A stretch of 64,000 nt of DNA from Datisca glomerata. Lineage: Eukaryota > Streptophyta > Magnoliopsida > Cucurbitales > Datiscaceae. The stretch lies in NCBI GenBank assembly GCA_003255025.1, contig QANY01008720.1:1266605-1330604 (forward strand), read 5' to 3'. Numbering within the stretch: the first letter of the stretch is position 1; each line of letters starts with the position of its first letter. Position numbers and translations under genes: made by a program. The notes below the pieces were generated by a model. That model did no database searches and was not told where the DNA came from. It was given only the letters and a program-made list of their open reading frames with translations. Of the stretch, positions 22,938-35,000 are shown piece by piece.

Positions 22938-25616
22938 AATAATGATAACTGAAATTTGAAACATACAAGATTAAATATGATTGATAAATATCTAGAATTT
23001 GAAAAGTAAATGTGGTACATGATGGAAACATAATAAACACACAACTTAAACATTTACTAATAATGATTAAACAACCCAACGATTAATGTGTTATCTTAGA
23101 GTCAGTCAGATTAAACTCAGGCTGTCTATGAGACATTCTCTTACTTATTAATTAAAACTTAAAATACCTAATATTTTTTATTTTAACAATAAGGTATCAC
23201 TTGTTCGGTCAAGTCACAACTATTCACATGAAAGCTTAATCGTGATTTTGTGAGTGTAACCCATCATTTCAGATTCCATGACTTCATTTAGAATATGCCA
23301 CCTTAGGGTCGGTCAAAACTAAACTACATCACTTCCTCTTACCTTCTTAAGAAGTCCAACCTTGGTATTAGTACAACTCAAAACCTTTCTTAGGAGGATG
23401 AAAACAAAGCCATTCCGAGGCCCTTACTGCACCTCACAGTGTTGTACTAATGACAGAGACTATATGTTACATTGACATGTCAGTCTTCTCTCACTCACTA
23501 TTTTAAGATTATATGTTTCCATTTTAACTAATTAATTCTAAATTAATCATTGGTCAAAAAATAATCCTATGAATATTTAATAATCAGTTATGCCAATCTC
23601 ATTGGTCTAAGTTCATTTAACATTCTAAAACGACTAAGTCATAATTATGTGAACTTAGATTAACTAATTAATTATATTCATCAAACTTTAATAAAACCTT
23701 TTTACTAAAGCCGGTTATCCTAAAGGTTACTATAGCCGTTAGTGTGATGTGATCACAAATTTTAACTAATTAAAACCAATCAATTTTCATTGAATTGATT
23801 TCATAAAATAATACATATAAACACATTAAGATAATCCTAATAAATCATGTTTCTACTGATGATAATCATGATTAAATGAAATTGTGTGAGATTTTCATGT
23901 ATGACATGTGATCGACTAATGCATGGACATGTTATCAAATATAACAGTTAAATAATTATTTAATAATTAAATAAAATAATAATAGACTGAGTGACTATTA
24001 AGTATTTTCAAATTGCAACCTTTGAAATAAAGAAATAATATTAAAAAATAGATTTTAAGAATACATATTTCTCAAATATTGTATTCTCCTCCTGATATCT
24101 ATCTTCATAATTTTCAAGCTTTGAACAAGATTCTATTTACTTAGAAAAAATTATTTTTCTTAATTAAAATAATTTTTATAATTATTCTTTTAAAAATAGT
24201 TAAATTTTGATTTCATCAAATAAACATTTTATTTAATTTAATAATTTATAGTGATAGAGTTGATTGGTATTATGAACTTAATTATTGATGAAGAATTAGA
24301 GGATCTGTCTTGTCATAACCGTCCAAGTTTTATTAAATTAATTTAGCTGGCAAAAGTTTTTATGAACAAAGTTTGTTAATAACGATCATATCATTCCTCG
24401 TGGCGTTGCTGTTGAGCACGTCACTTTTTGGTTTGCGAAACCAAGACATATTCCTATTATATGCTAGGGGGCTACAATGCTCACGACCATCTAGAATTAG
24501 GGATTCCCTTTAGATAGCCTAGTGAAATCATCATGCTTAAATGCCAATCTATTTTCACAGTATAGCTCACCTTTAACCTTTCCTTGAGCTGGAGGAAATA
24601 TCTAAAGTCAAGGGATAAACTAAGCAGGCTTTGTTATATTACTATTGGTGTTGGGCACATTGTAAACTTGTTGACACAACCATGGCATCCTGTGGCGATC
24701 ATCCAAAAGGTGTTGTACTTCTACCAGATTAAGGGACAAACTATCCTTCCTACAACTGGTTTTGACTTTAGAGCAACATGGAGTAATGTTATTATCATGC
24801 GGCGTTATTATCATGAGTCAAATATCTAAGGGTTTAGCTTTAGGTGGGTCCACTCCCCCACTTCATAGCCAAGAGAATGTCAATGAGAGGTTTCCTCAAT
24901 TGAATAAAAAAGAATTAATTTAATACCTCCCTAATCTTATGGGTAATTGTAGCTACTTATCACCAAATATGAAAGTATAATTATTAATAAAAATATGCAC
25001 AGCTAAGTTATGAAGAATTATAAGAAATTAATATATCAATTCATGTGACATCCCCTTAAATTGATGTTGGTTGAATAAGAAGCATCAATTTTCTCACAAG
25101 AAAGTAATAATGTTGACCTCATAGCTTTGGTAGTCACAATCGCCGCCAACCACCATCGATGGTGTCCTACTACCGACCAGCCACAGTCGCCGTCGGTCGC
25201 AGTCTGCCATCGCCAACATCGATTTTCCAGTGACGCTGAATGAACAGTAAATTCTGAAGACATTATCGGTTTTAAAAAATCAGAGGCGCCAATGCCGAAA
25301 ATCTAATTTCCAGTGCTGGCGCCGGAATTCTAAAAGAATTCTTATTTCTTTTCTTTATATTTCCTCCATCGTACGTTCCGTGCGTTCTCGATTGAAATGA
25401 TTACAATAAATATTCAAAAAAAAATTATAAAAATTCCTACACCCTAAAACGACTTACACAAGATCTAAGGAAAAATTAAAGAATAAAGTCTAACCCAGTA
25501 ATCACCATATAATTAACAATTCATTATTTTCCATACATTCATTCATACATATTTCATACTATATAAATAATTCTAGAAAATCTACACAGTATTTAACATA
25601 CAAATATATAAAAATC
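22938..25616 (-). other. Leader of copia element 2
   Basis: 2.7 kb between primer site and gag. The part nearest gag (22938-23460) is shared with element 3 (50745-51287), for example AGTACAACACTGTGAGGTGC. A GC-rich patch at 25130-25320 lies close to the primer site. No coding signal was accepted in 24300-24900 despite two short frames. Confidence 0.65.
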
Positions 25617-25628
25617 GCTCTGATACCA
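25617..25628 (-). other. Primer binding site of copia element 2
   Basis: GCTCTGATACCA on plus is the exact complement of TGGTATCAGAGC, the initiator tRNA-Met primer site used by plant copia elements. It is two bases from the LTR edge. Confidence 0.9.
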
Positions 25629-25630
25629 AC

Positions 25631-26195
25631 TGTTGAAAAACGTGACGCACGCGCGGCGGAAGCGTGTTTAAGAAAATTTAATAAAATGAATCTTTTTTTA
25701 TAAAATGAAAAACAAGCGCGACGCAATGATTTCTAAAAATAAAAACTTGTATTGATTTTTTTTTTTAAATCATGATCCATTATACATTTATATATTAAAT
25801 CTGCAACATACAAGTTTATGAATCATATACCTCTTGTAGTCTAAATTAAGTGTCCTTGAAAATCCGATTGATCCTCCGTCCCACGAAACTGTTCTAACGA
25901 TTAGTAGACTCCGACATCCATACCAAGATCTTCCAAGTCAATCCTCAATGCACTAGGACGTGTGTGGGCACGTAGAATATTACAAGATAATTTTTCTGTT
26001 TTTAGATGTACTCAACACATGAGATCTAAAGATTTACTGATAAGAACTTTAGTGAACATGATGATTATTCTTTTAGAGATTTGATTAACTTTTATTTACA
26101 CAGAAAAAAATTTTCTAACTCTCACTCTAATTGTGTTCTCAATTCAATTTTTTATTAATGAACTGATTAATTGAGCTATCTCTATAGGCCATTAG

Positions 26196-26239
<44 letters not shown>

Positions 26240-27732
26240 TAGATAATGGAGTATCAGATATTTAGAGATAATTAAAATTAAAAAATAATATTGAATTTTA
26301 AATTACCCAATGCAGTGGGACCCACTATATAATGGTGCACAACTGCAGTGCTACACTGCAATGCAGTGTTATTAAGAATAGCTTATAAAAGGAGAACTGG
26401 CTAACGAAGCCTAGCTTGTTTAGGAAACACACCTACTACTGTAGCGTCACGTGACACTATAGCAGTCCACGGTGATCTATGATTTCCAATCATTAATCGA
26501 CACATGGTAATTACTGTAAATTTAATATTTATTTTATTCAGATAAAAATCTAGATATTAATTAATTCAAAATTAACATATTTGATTATTACTATCAATTA
26601 AATTATCTGTTATTTCACAAATAATAGATTTAGTTTATCTAAATTATTATCTAATAATAATTTAATTATCTAATTTCATATATTAAATATTTTAACTCAT
26701 TTATCGATAATTGAAAAAATAACTGATAGTTATTTATATATATAATTTCCAAAAACTATATATATAATTCAATTAGTTAATCGCACATAATTATCTCATA
26801 ATTATATATTTGTCCTAAAATTAAAATTCTTTTGCAAGTCAGCCATTTTCTCATGTCCTGAAATATTCACACCCTAGACTGCGTCATATAGAGATGACTT
26901 GAAGACCATGGACTTATAATCCTAAACTCCAATAAACCAGATTATTAATTAAACTCTTTAATTAAATAATTTTATATATTAATTCTATTATTTATCCACT
27001 ATAAATATAGAATTGAACTCTTAGTATTATAGATTTTATTTACAGAGTATTCTCATGTAGTCCACTGATATAATCATTTCATGTAGTTCTGTCCTCCAAT
27101 ATACGATCCGTTAGGAAACCAATATACGATCCGTTAGGAAAGCTTGGATTCCAAATATTGTAAGATCATGTTACCAGCCATCTATATCACTGAATCTCCA
27201 AAACAAAAATCACTAGCCTATTTTACAAATAAACCTTAGTGAGTGAATCAGAAGATCTATTAGACATGCACAGGAGTTTATGACTACTCAGGATTCAGTT
27301 TGATTTACATTTGATTATCAAATTGGTGTGTATTAAATATTTATGATAAACGACATGTTGATAAATATATTAATTCATGTATGTCATGTCATATATAATC
27401 TTATTATATAAAGTACATTCACTAAGATATATATCTACATCAATGATATGGATTAATATCACATGCATTTATAATACTTAGTGAATCGTAGTAGTAACCA
27501 TTCATTAAAAATTTCATACTTTAATATGTTACTGATAATTTTATTTATTATCTATTATCTTAACCCCCTCATACTAATACAAGATCATAGTTTCATTAAT
27601 GAATATTAAATTTTTAGATATTTATATAAATTCAACCATAACTTATAAGAACAATTGTAAGAAAAATGTAATCATCGTTAAATTTCATATCAAAATGTCA
27701 ATACAAATAATTTGAAAGCATTACCCCCAACA
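25631..27732 (-). repeat. 5' LTR of copia element 2
   Basis: On plus it runs from TGTTGAAAAACGTGACG to CCCCCAACA. It carries a (TA)n run at about 26202-26236. It ends against MULE 2 transposase sequence at 27733. Confidence 0.88.
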
Positions 27733-28228
27733 CATATGCCCCATGATCAAACTCATCATCAATATCAACATCAAGACCTTCATCCTCGAAATCATCATTA
27801 TCGTCACCAAGGTCATGACCAAAACATCATCAAAATGATAGTTACTTTCAAAATGATAATAACTTTTAAAGCGATGGATGCTTTGAGGAACACAGCTTTG
27901 AGATGGAAAAGTTTTTGGCTTGGTACTTACGAATAGTGGGGTTCTAAGTGATTATAATATGTTTTCTTTAACAAATAACTGTAAATCTCTATCATTTTAA
28001 AATTTCAGCAAGAGGGCAAGGGACATGGGTTCTATAAAGAAATTTGATGGACATATTATACTTTGAGGGGTCTATTTAGAGTTCTTCATACAATATGCCC
28101 AATAGCTCGTGTTAAGTACAGTTAGTTGATATTTCCAATAATTTGGTATTCTCTCCATTAAAAGACCATGTTGAACCATTTTTCACCCAATCTTCATCAT
28201 GGATTACAAAAATTCAAATTTCAGGCAT
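27733..28228 (-). pseudogene. MULE 2 transposase, N-terminal fragment right of copia element 2
   Basis: The minus start at 28228 follows acceptor ATATACAG as in MULE 1 (47977). The text parallels the MULE 1 N-terminal PB1-like domain (FVIHD-DWVKNG-TWSF, LLGIL-EEL) but contains stops, then gives an acidic run with GDDNDDFEDEGLDVDIDDEF and HGAY, where copia element 2 interrupts. It continues at 17061. Confidence 0.78.
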
Positions 28229-28289
28229 ATCTGTATATACATCAATGAAGGAAGTCAGTAGAAGTTGACTGTAAAATGAAATAGAATAT

Positions 28290-28870
28290 TACAGGATGAT
28301 CATGTAATCATCGTGTAGTGTACACGAGGCTTACATGCTTATCATGTACATGATGACTACATGATCATCGTGTAGAAATTATGTAGTATACATGAGAATT
28401 ATACGACCATCTTGTACACTATCATATAATGTATATGATGACCACATGTTGATCGTGTAGTCCTCGTGTACACTATACGAGGGTCTTGTAGTGCTTGTGT
28501 ACACTACACGATGCTCTTGTAGTGCTCGTGTACATTACACGATGCTCTTATAGTGAACTACATGAGGACTACACGATAATCGTGTAATGTACACAATGAT
28601 TACACGAACATCTTATAATGCCATCGTGTAGTGTACACGAGGATTACTTGATCATCCTATAGTCATCTTGTACAGTACACAATGATCGTGTAGTCTTATT
28701 GTAGTGTACAATATGCTACAATGCTCTTGTAGTGCATCGTGAACTACAAGATAAATTTCGGTTGCACTACAAGATGATCGTGTAGTGTACACGATGACTA
28801 CATGAGGACCATGTTGTACATGTGTATCCTTCTAGTACATTACACGATCATTGTGTACTATACATGATGT
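28290..28870. repeat. Palindromic ACACGATCATCGTGT array upstream of the MULE 2 transposase
   Basis: The largest and best-preserved array in the window: units such as CATCGTGTAGTGTACACGAG and gatgactacatgatcatcgt alternate in both orientations. It ends about 60 nt before the transposase start, between a splice acceptor and further leader sequence, the same place as the array in MULE 1. Confidence 0.85.
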
Positions 28871-30160
28871 GGATAGGTCTCCATGCATGACATGACCATA
28901 TCTAATACAATTCACTTCAACGAATCAACCACATTTACCTCTCAGTTCAGTCACCAGTTCAATTTGCGATGGTGCATCTAAATATGAAAGTCTCAGATAA
29001 CAAAAACCTAACCCGCCTCAAACTACCAAAAGACAAATTACCTTAAAATTATCTTAATTCAGCTCAAATGATTAGATAGAAAAACGCAAGGAAAACATAC
29101 CGAATGTATTGAAATGATTTTATAATCCCTGAAATCTTTGTAGGAACCTATAACTGACTACCATGAGAATTTAGCGATGCCATTTCCTTCCTAACTTTCA
29201 AGTTATGTGAAAGTCAGGTAATTACCTTTATGATAGACCATAGTGTAAAGAGCTCCAACTAGGAGATGGACCATAAAAATATTCGAGTGCTTTCTAAAAT
29301 CCTATCATAAAGTAGCTTGGTTACCCAAAAGAAAATCATTTCCTATCATAAATCAGCTTGTTTGATTATGATGAAGGCAATGAAAATAAAATGCATGAGC
29401 TTTAGTCATTGATTATCATATTTTGGGTAGTTGTTGAAATTTTCTTATCCTCATATCTTAGCTTAAATATTTTGTGTTAGTTGAAAGGTAAGTATACTTC
29501 TCAACTAAAGTGTGTTCATTTTAATGAACTTAATTGTATACTCTACTGTTATGAATTGGCTGTGATTAGCTCCATCTTGTCTCTTGACAATAAAGATTGG
29601 ACCTACTTAGTTAGCTTCCATAGATTTGGTTTTGGTAAAGATTAGAACGCTTGAGCTTTAGTCATTAAGGGCAATCTTTGCCAATAAGTGTGCTTGTGAT
29701 TATGACATTAAGGGAAAAAGTTGTAAATTTGTTGCTTGTGATTATGACAACATAAGATAAGTAACGAGATAAGAGATAATCATGTTTTAATCCCAATGAT
29801 TCACCACCCAATATAATTCTTAGTTTCATGTTTATCCTTACAAATAGTATGATTTATGTTAAGTAACATTATAAGTCAATACCAAAAGTAGTAATTAACA
29901 TTGTAAAAAAAAGAAAAATAAATTAAACTCTTATGGTCGAATACATTAGATTTCTTTTTCTTAGCAATCTAGAGTTCTTAAATTGAATATATATTCCCAT
30001 TCCTCTTCCAAATATTAGTTAGTTAAATTAGCGTCTATTCATATGACTTTAAATTGAAAATGTTTTAATTACTTAGGAATTAATATGTTGGTGGTTTTAC
30101 TAGCTTAGAGATCTTTTGTTGAAAGTTTCTCTGAATAGTTATTTATTTACAAACAAAAAA
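28871..30160. other. Unassigned stretch between MULE 2 and the CACTA transposase
   Basis: It must contain the right end of MULE 2 and the 5' end of the CACTA element, but no terminal inverted repeat of either type was found. No gene seen. Confidence 0.4.
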
Positions 30161-32040
30161 ATGGATAAGAGTTGGATAAAAAATCCTAATAGATTGTCCA
30201 AGGAATATATTGATGGTATTTCACAATTTATGAGTGTGGTAAGTAATTATCTCAATGTAGAGGGGAAAATCCATGTAAAAATGTCTTAATTCAAGAAAAT
30301 CGTCTTTGATAGAAGTTAAAACGTATTTGTGCCCATATGGTATGACATTGAGCTATGATCGTTGGGTGTTTCATGGTGAAGAGATACAAAGATATCACCA
30401 TTCACCAAATATGAAGATGAATAATACTACATCTAACCTTGGTGGTGATGATGATGTTGATGATGGTGAGGAGATGAGAGAAATGTTAGATAACATGTGT
30501 GGTTTTGTTGGTATGGAGGTGAATGGTGAACGAGTTGGAGAGGATAATACTAATAGAATAAATCTAAATGCAGAGAAGCTAGACATATTTAGTGTCAAAA
30601 GTTTACTCAACTATCTTTTATTGTGAAGTTGATTCATATCAAAGTGCTTAATCATTGGAGCAATAAGTCATTTGACCAATTACTTGAAGTTTGAAATGAT
30701 TCTCATCCAGTAGGCTAAAAAATTCCAGCATCTTACAATGAAGCCAAAAAAAATTAAGAGATTTAGGGTTTGGATATGAAACCATTCATTCTTGTAAATA
30801 TGATTGTGCTTATTCTTGAAAGAGAATGAAGGAAAAGACAAATGTTCTAAATGTGGTGAACCAAGATATAAAATGGATGATGGGAAAAGTAAGAAAGTTC
30901 CCCAAAAATTTTTGCGTCGCTTTCCTGTTATACCCAGACTTCAAAGATTGTTCAAGTCAAAATACACATCGTACGATATATGATGGCATAAGGAGAAACG
31001 TGTCAACGTTGAAGGTATATTGAGACATCCTGCTGATTCAGAAGGTTGGAAGGATATTGATTAGCAATATAGTTGGTTTGCAGATGATGCTCGAAATGTA
31101 AGATTAGGACTTACAACAGATGGATTTAATCCATTCAAAAATATGAGCAACTCATATAGTATGTGGCCAGTCATATTAGTATCTTATAACCTTCCTCCAT
31201 TTAAGTGTATGAAAGAACTATTCTTTATGATGGCGTTACTAATTTCTGGCCCAAGATCACCCGGTAAAGATATTGATGTGTATTTGCAATCATTGATAAA
31301 TGAGTTAAAACAATTATGGGATGGGGTGCAAGCATTTGATGTCACTTCTGGGCAATCTTTTATTATACATGTTGTTGTGTTGTGGACAATTAATGACTTT
31401 CCAACATATGGAGATTTGTCTGGTTGGAGTACAAAAGGGTACTTGGCAAGTCCTGTTTGCAATGAAGATGCATCTTCGTTGAGGTTGCGAAGTAAAAAAT
31501 GTTAAATGGGACATCAACGATATTTATCTTTTGATCATATCTGGCGGAGGAGTAGATTGCATGACGGTTAACAAGAATTTCGTGATGCGCCAAGAAAGTT
31601 GATAGGAAAAGATACATTGAGGCACTCAGATCAAATTCAATTTGTCAAGTTTGGCAAAAACCTAAATAAGTTAGACAAAAAAAGAAAACGTCCTTTAGAT
31701 GGTCTTAATTGGATTACGAAAAGTGTGTGTCTTCAACTTATATATTGGTCTAAGTTGAAAATCAGGCACAAATTGGATGTCATGCATATTGAGAAAAATA
31801 TTTACGATAATATATTAGCTACATTGTTGAATATAGAAGGCAAAACAAAAGACTCTTACAAAGCTCGATTGGACCTAGCCGACATTAATATTAATATAAG
31901 AAAAGAACTACACCTTGAACTGAAAGAGAACAAATATTTTAAATCACATGCATGTTACACATTGACAGCAGAGGAGAGAAGAGAGTTTTGTGGTTTCTTA
32001 AAGTCAGTCATCTTCTTTGGGGAGTGTGAGAAGGGCTCGT
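30161..32040 (+). pseudogene. CACTA TNP2-like transposase, broken
   Basis: TNP2 binds and cuts the element's ends. The start MDKSWIKNPNRLSKEYIDGI (30161) is the transposase-associated N-terminal domain and YGMTLSYDRWVFHGE follows. After an acidic spacer: CSKCGEPRYKMDDGK, RFPVIPRLQRLF, then open 31143-31505 with SNSYSMWPVILVSYNLPPF, GPRSPGKDIDVYLQSLINEL, GDLSGWSTKGYLASPVCNED, and open 31599-32042 with RHKLDVMHIEKNIYDNILA, LNIEGKTKDSYKARLDL. These are the core blocks of the family in the right order. At least six stops or shifts; the C-terminal DUF4218 region is missing or not recognised. Confidence 0.85.
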
Positions 32041-35000
32041 AGGCCAATAAGAGGGATTGAGTTGGAGAGGTTAGTGAGCCAGTTAGAAAAATTACCAATT
32101 CGATACTCCTCCTCCCAGTGTTGTTAAACCTATTGGAAAGTGGACCGTCGAATTCAACCTTGAGATTGGTGCCCCCATACGACAATTCATACCACTTCAA
32201 TATGAGAGTTGGTCCAATGTGCCTCAAGAATTCCTGGTAGTTAAAATTGATAGGCTGCAGGTAATAATGTTACATCTATTTATTGTTATATTTTCTTTAT
32301 TGTGTGATTGATAGTAAAAGATTATTGCCAGTCTATTTTACTTTTGAATCGACCAATAATGCTATGATCGATTGGATTAAATTTGAAGCAGCGAACACAT
32401 ACAAGATATACAAGTACACATTGCATAGACATTATGAAAAATTTAAAGATCTAATAGTAGCATGACGGCATCCTTATAAGGTTGCATCGTAGGATGATTG
32501 GGATTGGTTATGCACAGTTTGAAAGATGGAGAAATTTGAAGTAATTCCTATAATCAAAGCTTATGTATTACATTTTGATTATTTGATTAATTATTTCAAT
32601 CATAAAACTCATTTATTATAGGCACACTCAAAAACCAATTCTCAAAACTGTCAAAACTTTCCATACAATCATAATGGAGAGAATGTATCTTTTCTTGACC
32701 ATCAATTTCGTCAGGTGAATCAAAATATTATTTTAGTACTCTTAATAATGTTTAGTATATAGTAATTAACGACTCAACTTTTGTTGGATTTTGAATAGGA
32801 AGCTTCAACTAGGCTAGCACTTACTTAAATTGAAATGTTTTACAACATGCATTCGATGCTACAAAAGGTTGGCGGAATGATACGGCTCATGAAAGATATG
32901 TGAGTAACCCCTCTAAAATATTTTTTGAATTGATGCTTATTGTCTAAAGATAATAGTGTTAGTTTCAATGTGGGTGTTAAGGGGGCTTATCGCTTTGTAT
33001 CTGAACGTGTTAGATGATTTTTAAATATTTTCTGAATTGATGCTCATTGTCCTGATAATAGTGTTAGTTTCAATGTGTGTGTGGGTGTGTGGGTGTGTGT
33101 GTGTGTGGGGGGGGGGGGTTATCACTTTGTATTAAGCGTGTTAGATGATTTTTGAATATTTTCTGAATTGATGCTTCTTGTCTCGATAATAATGTTAGTT
33201 TAGGTGTGGGGGGATTATCACTTTATATCTGAACGTGTTAGATGATTTTTGAATATTTTCTGAATTGATACTCATTGTCTTGATAATAGTGTTACGTTCA
33301 ATGTGTGTGAGGGTGGGGGGTTTATGACTTTGTATCTGAGTGTGTTAGATGATTTTTTAATATTTTCTGAATTGATGCTCATTGTCTTGATAATAGTGTT
33401 AATTTCAATGTGTGTGTGGGTATGGGGGGTTATCACTTTGTATTTGAGTGTGTTAGATGACTTTTGAATATTTTCTGAATTGATGCTCATTGTCTTGATA
33501 ATAGTGTTAGCTTTAATGTGTGTGTGAGTGTGTGTGTGTGAGGGGGGGTTATAACTTTGTATCTAAGCGTGTTAGATGATTTTTAAATATTTTCTGAATT
33601 GATGCTCCTTGTCTTAATAGTAGTGTTAGTTTCAATGTGTGTGTGGTTGTGTGTGTGGGGGGAGGTTATCACTTTGTATCTAAGCGTATTAGATGATTTT
33701 TGAATATTTTCTGAATCGATGCTCCTTGTCTAAAGATAATGGTGTTAGTTTCAAAGTGTGTGTGTGTGGGGGGGGGGGGGCTTATCACTTTGTATCGAAT
33801 GTGCTTAATGATAATGTTTGAATAGTTTCTAATTGATGCTCATTGTCTAAAGACAATAATGTTAGTTTTAATTTAAATCAAGTCGATAGAGAGCCAACTA
33901 CAAAGCTTACTTGCTTGGGCTCATCAAAACGGTTTTCCACCTCCTGAAGATAACTCAACAACAGAAACATGAGCTATAGAATATTTGTTAAGCTTTATAG
34001 TTGTATCTGAGTGTGTTAGATGATTTTGAATATTTTTCGAATTGATACTCCTTGTCTTGATAATAGTGTTAGCTTCAATGTGTGTGTGTCTGTGGGGGGG
34101 GGGTTATAACTTTGTATCTGAGCGTGTTAAATGATTTTTGAAGATTTTCTGAATTGATGCTCCTTATCTTAATAGTAGTGTTAGTTTCAATGTGCGTGTG
34201 GCTCTGTGTGTGTGTGTGTGTGTGTGTGAGGAGAGGGGGGAAGTTATCATTCTGTATCTGAGCGTGTTAGATGATTTTTGAATATTTTCTGAATTGATGC
34301 TCCTTGTCTAAAGATAATGGTATTAGTTTCAAAGTGTGCGTGTGGGGGGGGCCTTATCACTTTGTATCAGAACGTGCTTGATGATAATGTTTGAATACTT
34401 TCTTATTGATGCTCATTGTCTAAAGACAATAGTGTTAGTTTTAATTTAAATCAAGTCGATAGAGAGCCAACTACAAAGCTTACTTGCTTGGGCTCATCAA
34501 AACGGTTTTCCACCTCCTGAAGATAACTCAACAACAAAAACATGAGCTATAGAATATTTGTTAAGCTTTATAGTTGTATCTGAGCGTGTTAGATGATTTT
34601 TGAATATTTTTCGAATTAATACTCCTTGTATTGATAATAGTGTTAGCTTCAATGTGTGTGTGTGTGTGGGGGGTTATAACTTTGTATCTGAGCGTGTTAG
34701 ATGATTTTTGAAGATTTTCTGAATTGATGCTCCTTATCTTAATAGTAGTGTTAGTTTCAATGTGTGTGTGGACGTGTGTGTGTGTGAGGAGAGGGGGGAG
34801 TTATCATTCTGTATCTGAGCGTGTTAGATGATTTTTGAATATTTTCAGAATTGATGCTCCTTGTCTAAAGATAATAGTGTTAGTTTCAAAGTGTGTGCCG
34901 GGGGGGCTTATCACTTTGTATCCGAGCGTGCTTGATGATAATATTTGAATACTTTCTGATTGATGCTTATTGTCTAAAGACAATAGTGTTAGATTTAATA

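Larger units (their letters stand above)
17062..27732 (-). mobile_element. Ty1/copia retrotransposon, element 2 (large LTRs), inserted in MULE 2
   Basis: Direct LTRs of about 2.1 kb (17062-19191 and 25631-27732) bracket, on minus, a primer site, a 2.7-kb leader, gag, integrase, reverse transcriptase and RNase H. Both flanks are MULE transposase sequence continuous with each other, which fixes the insertion site. The outer end of the left LTR has lost about 50 bp relative to the right LTR, so no matching 5-bp target duplication remains. Same family as element 3. Genes are broken. Confidence 0.9.
15215..28900. mobile_element. Mutator-like element MULE 2 (DUF1985 gene on plus, transposase on minus), split by copia element 2
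   Basis: From left: a terminal-like segment (GGCAAAATGGTTTTTTGC near 15222) that resembles the left end of MULE 1 near 46940; a 5' leader intron with a palindromic array; a DUF1985 gene on plus; then MULE transposase on minus in two parts (16800-17061 and 27733-28228) that become contiguous when copia element 2 is taken out; then another palindromic array. Convergent MURA and DUF1985/Ulp1-type genes in one element are known for plant KAONASHI and CUMULE MULEs. The right terminus was not found, so the right boundary is approximate. Confidence 0.65.

Noticed and set aside
24584..24829. Short frames on both strands in the leader of copia element 2
   Set aside because: No family features and overlapping on both strands; more likely chance frames in leader DNA.
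28765..28774. CACTACAAGA as the 5' end of the CACTA element
   Set aside because: It lies inside the ACACGAT array, whose units naturally give cactacaagatga (also at about 15660), and the array continues on both sides of it.
28290..28870. CRISPR-like regularly spaced repeats (also at 47420-47890 and 62080-63640)
   Set aside because: Units vary, appear in both orientations, have no constant spacers and lie in plant transposons.
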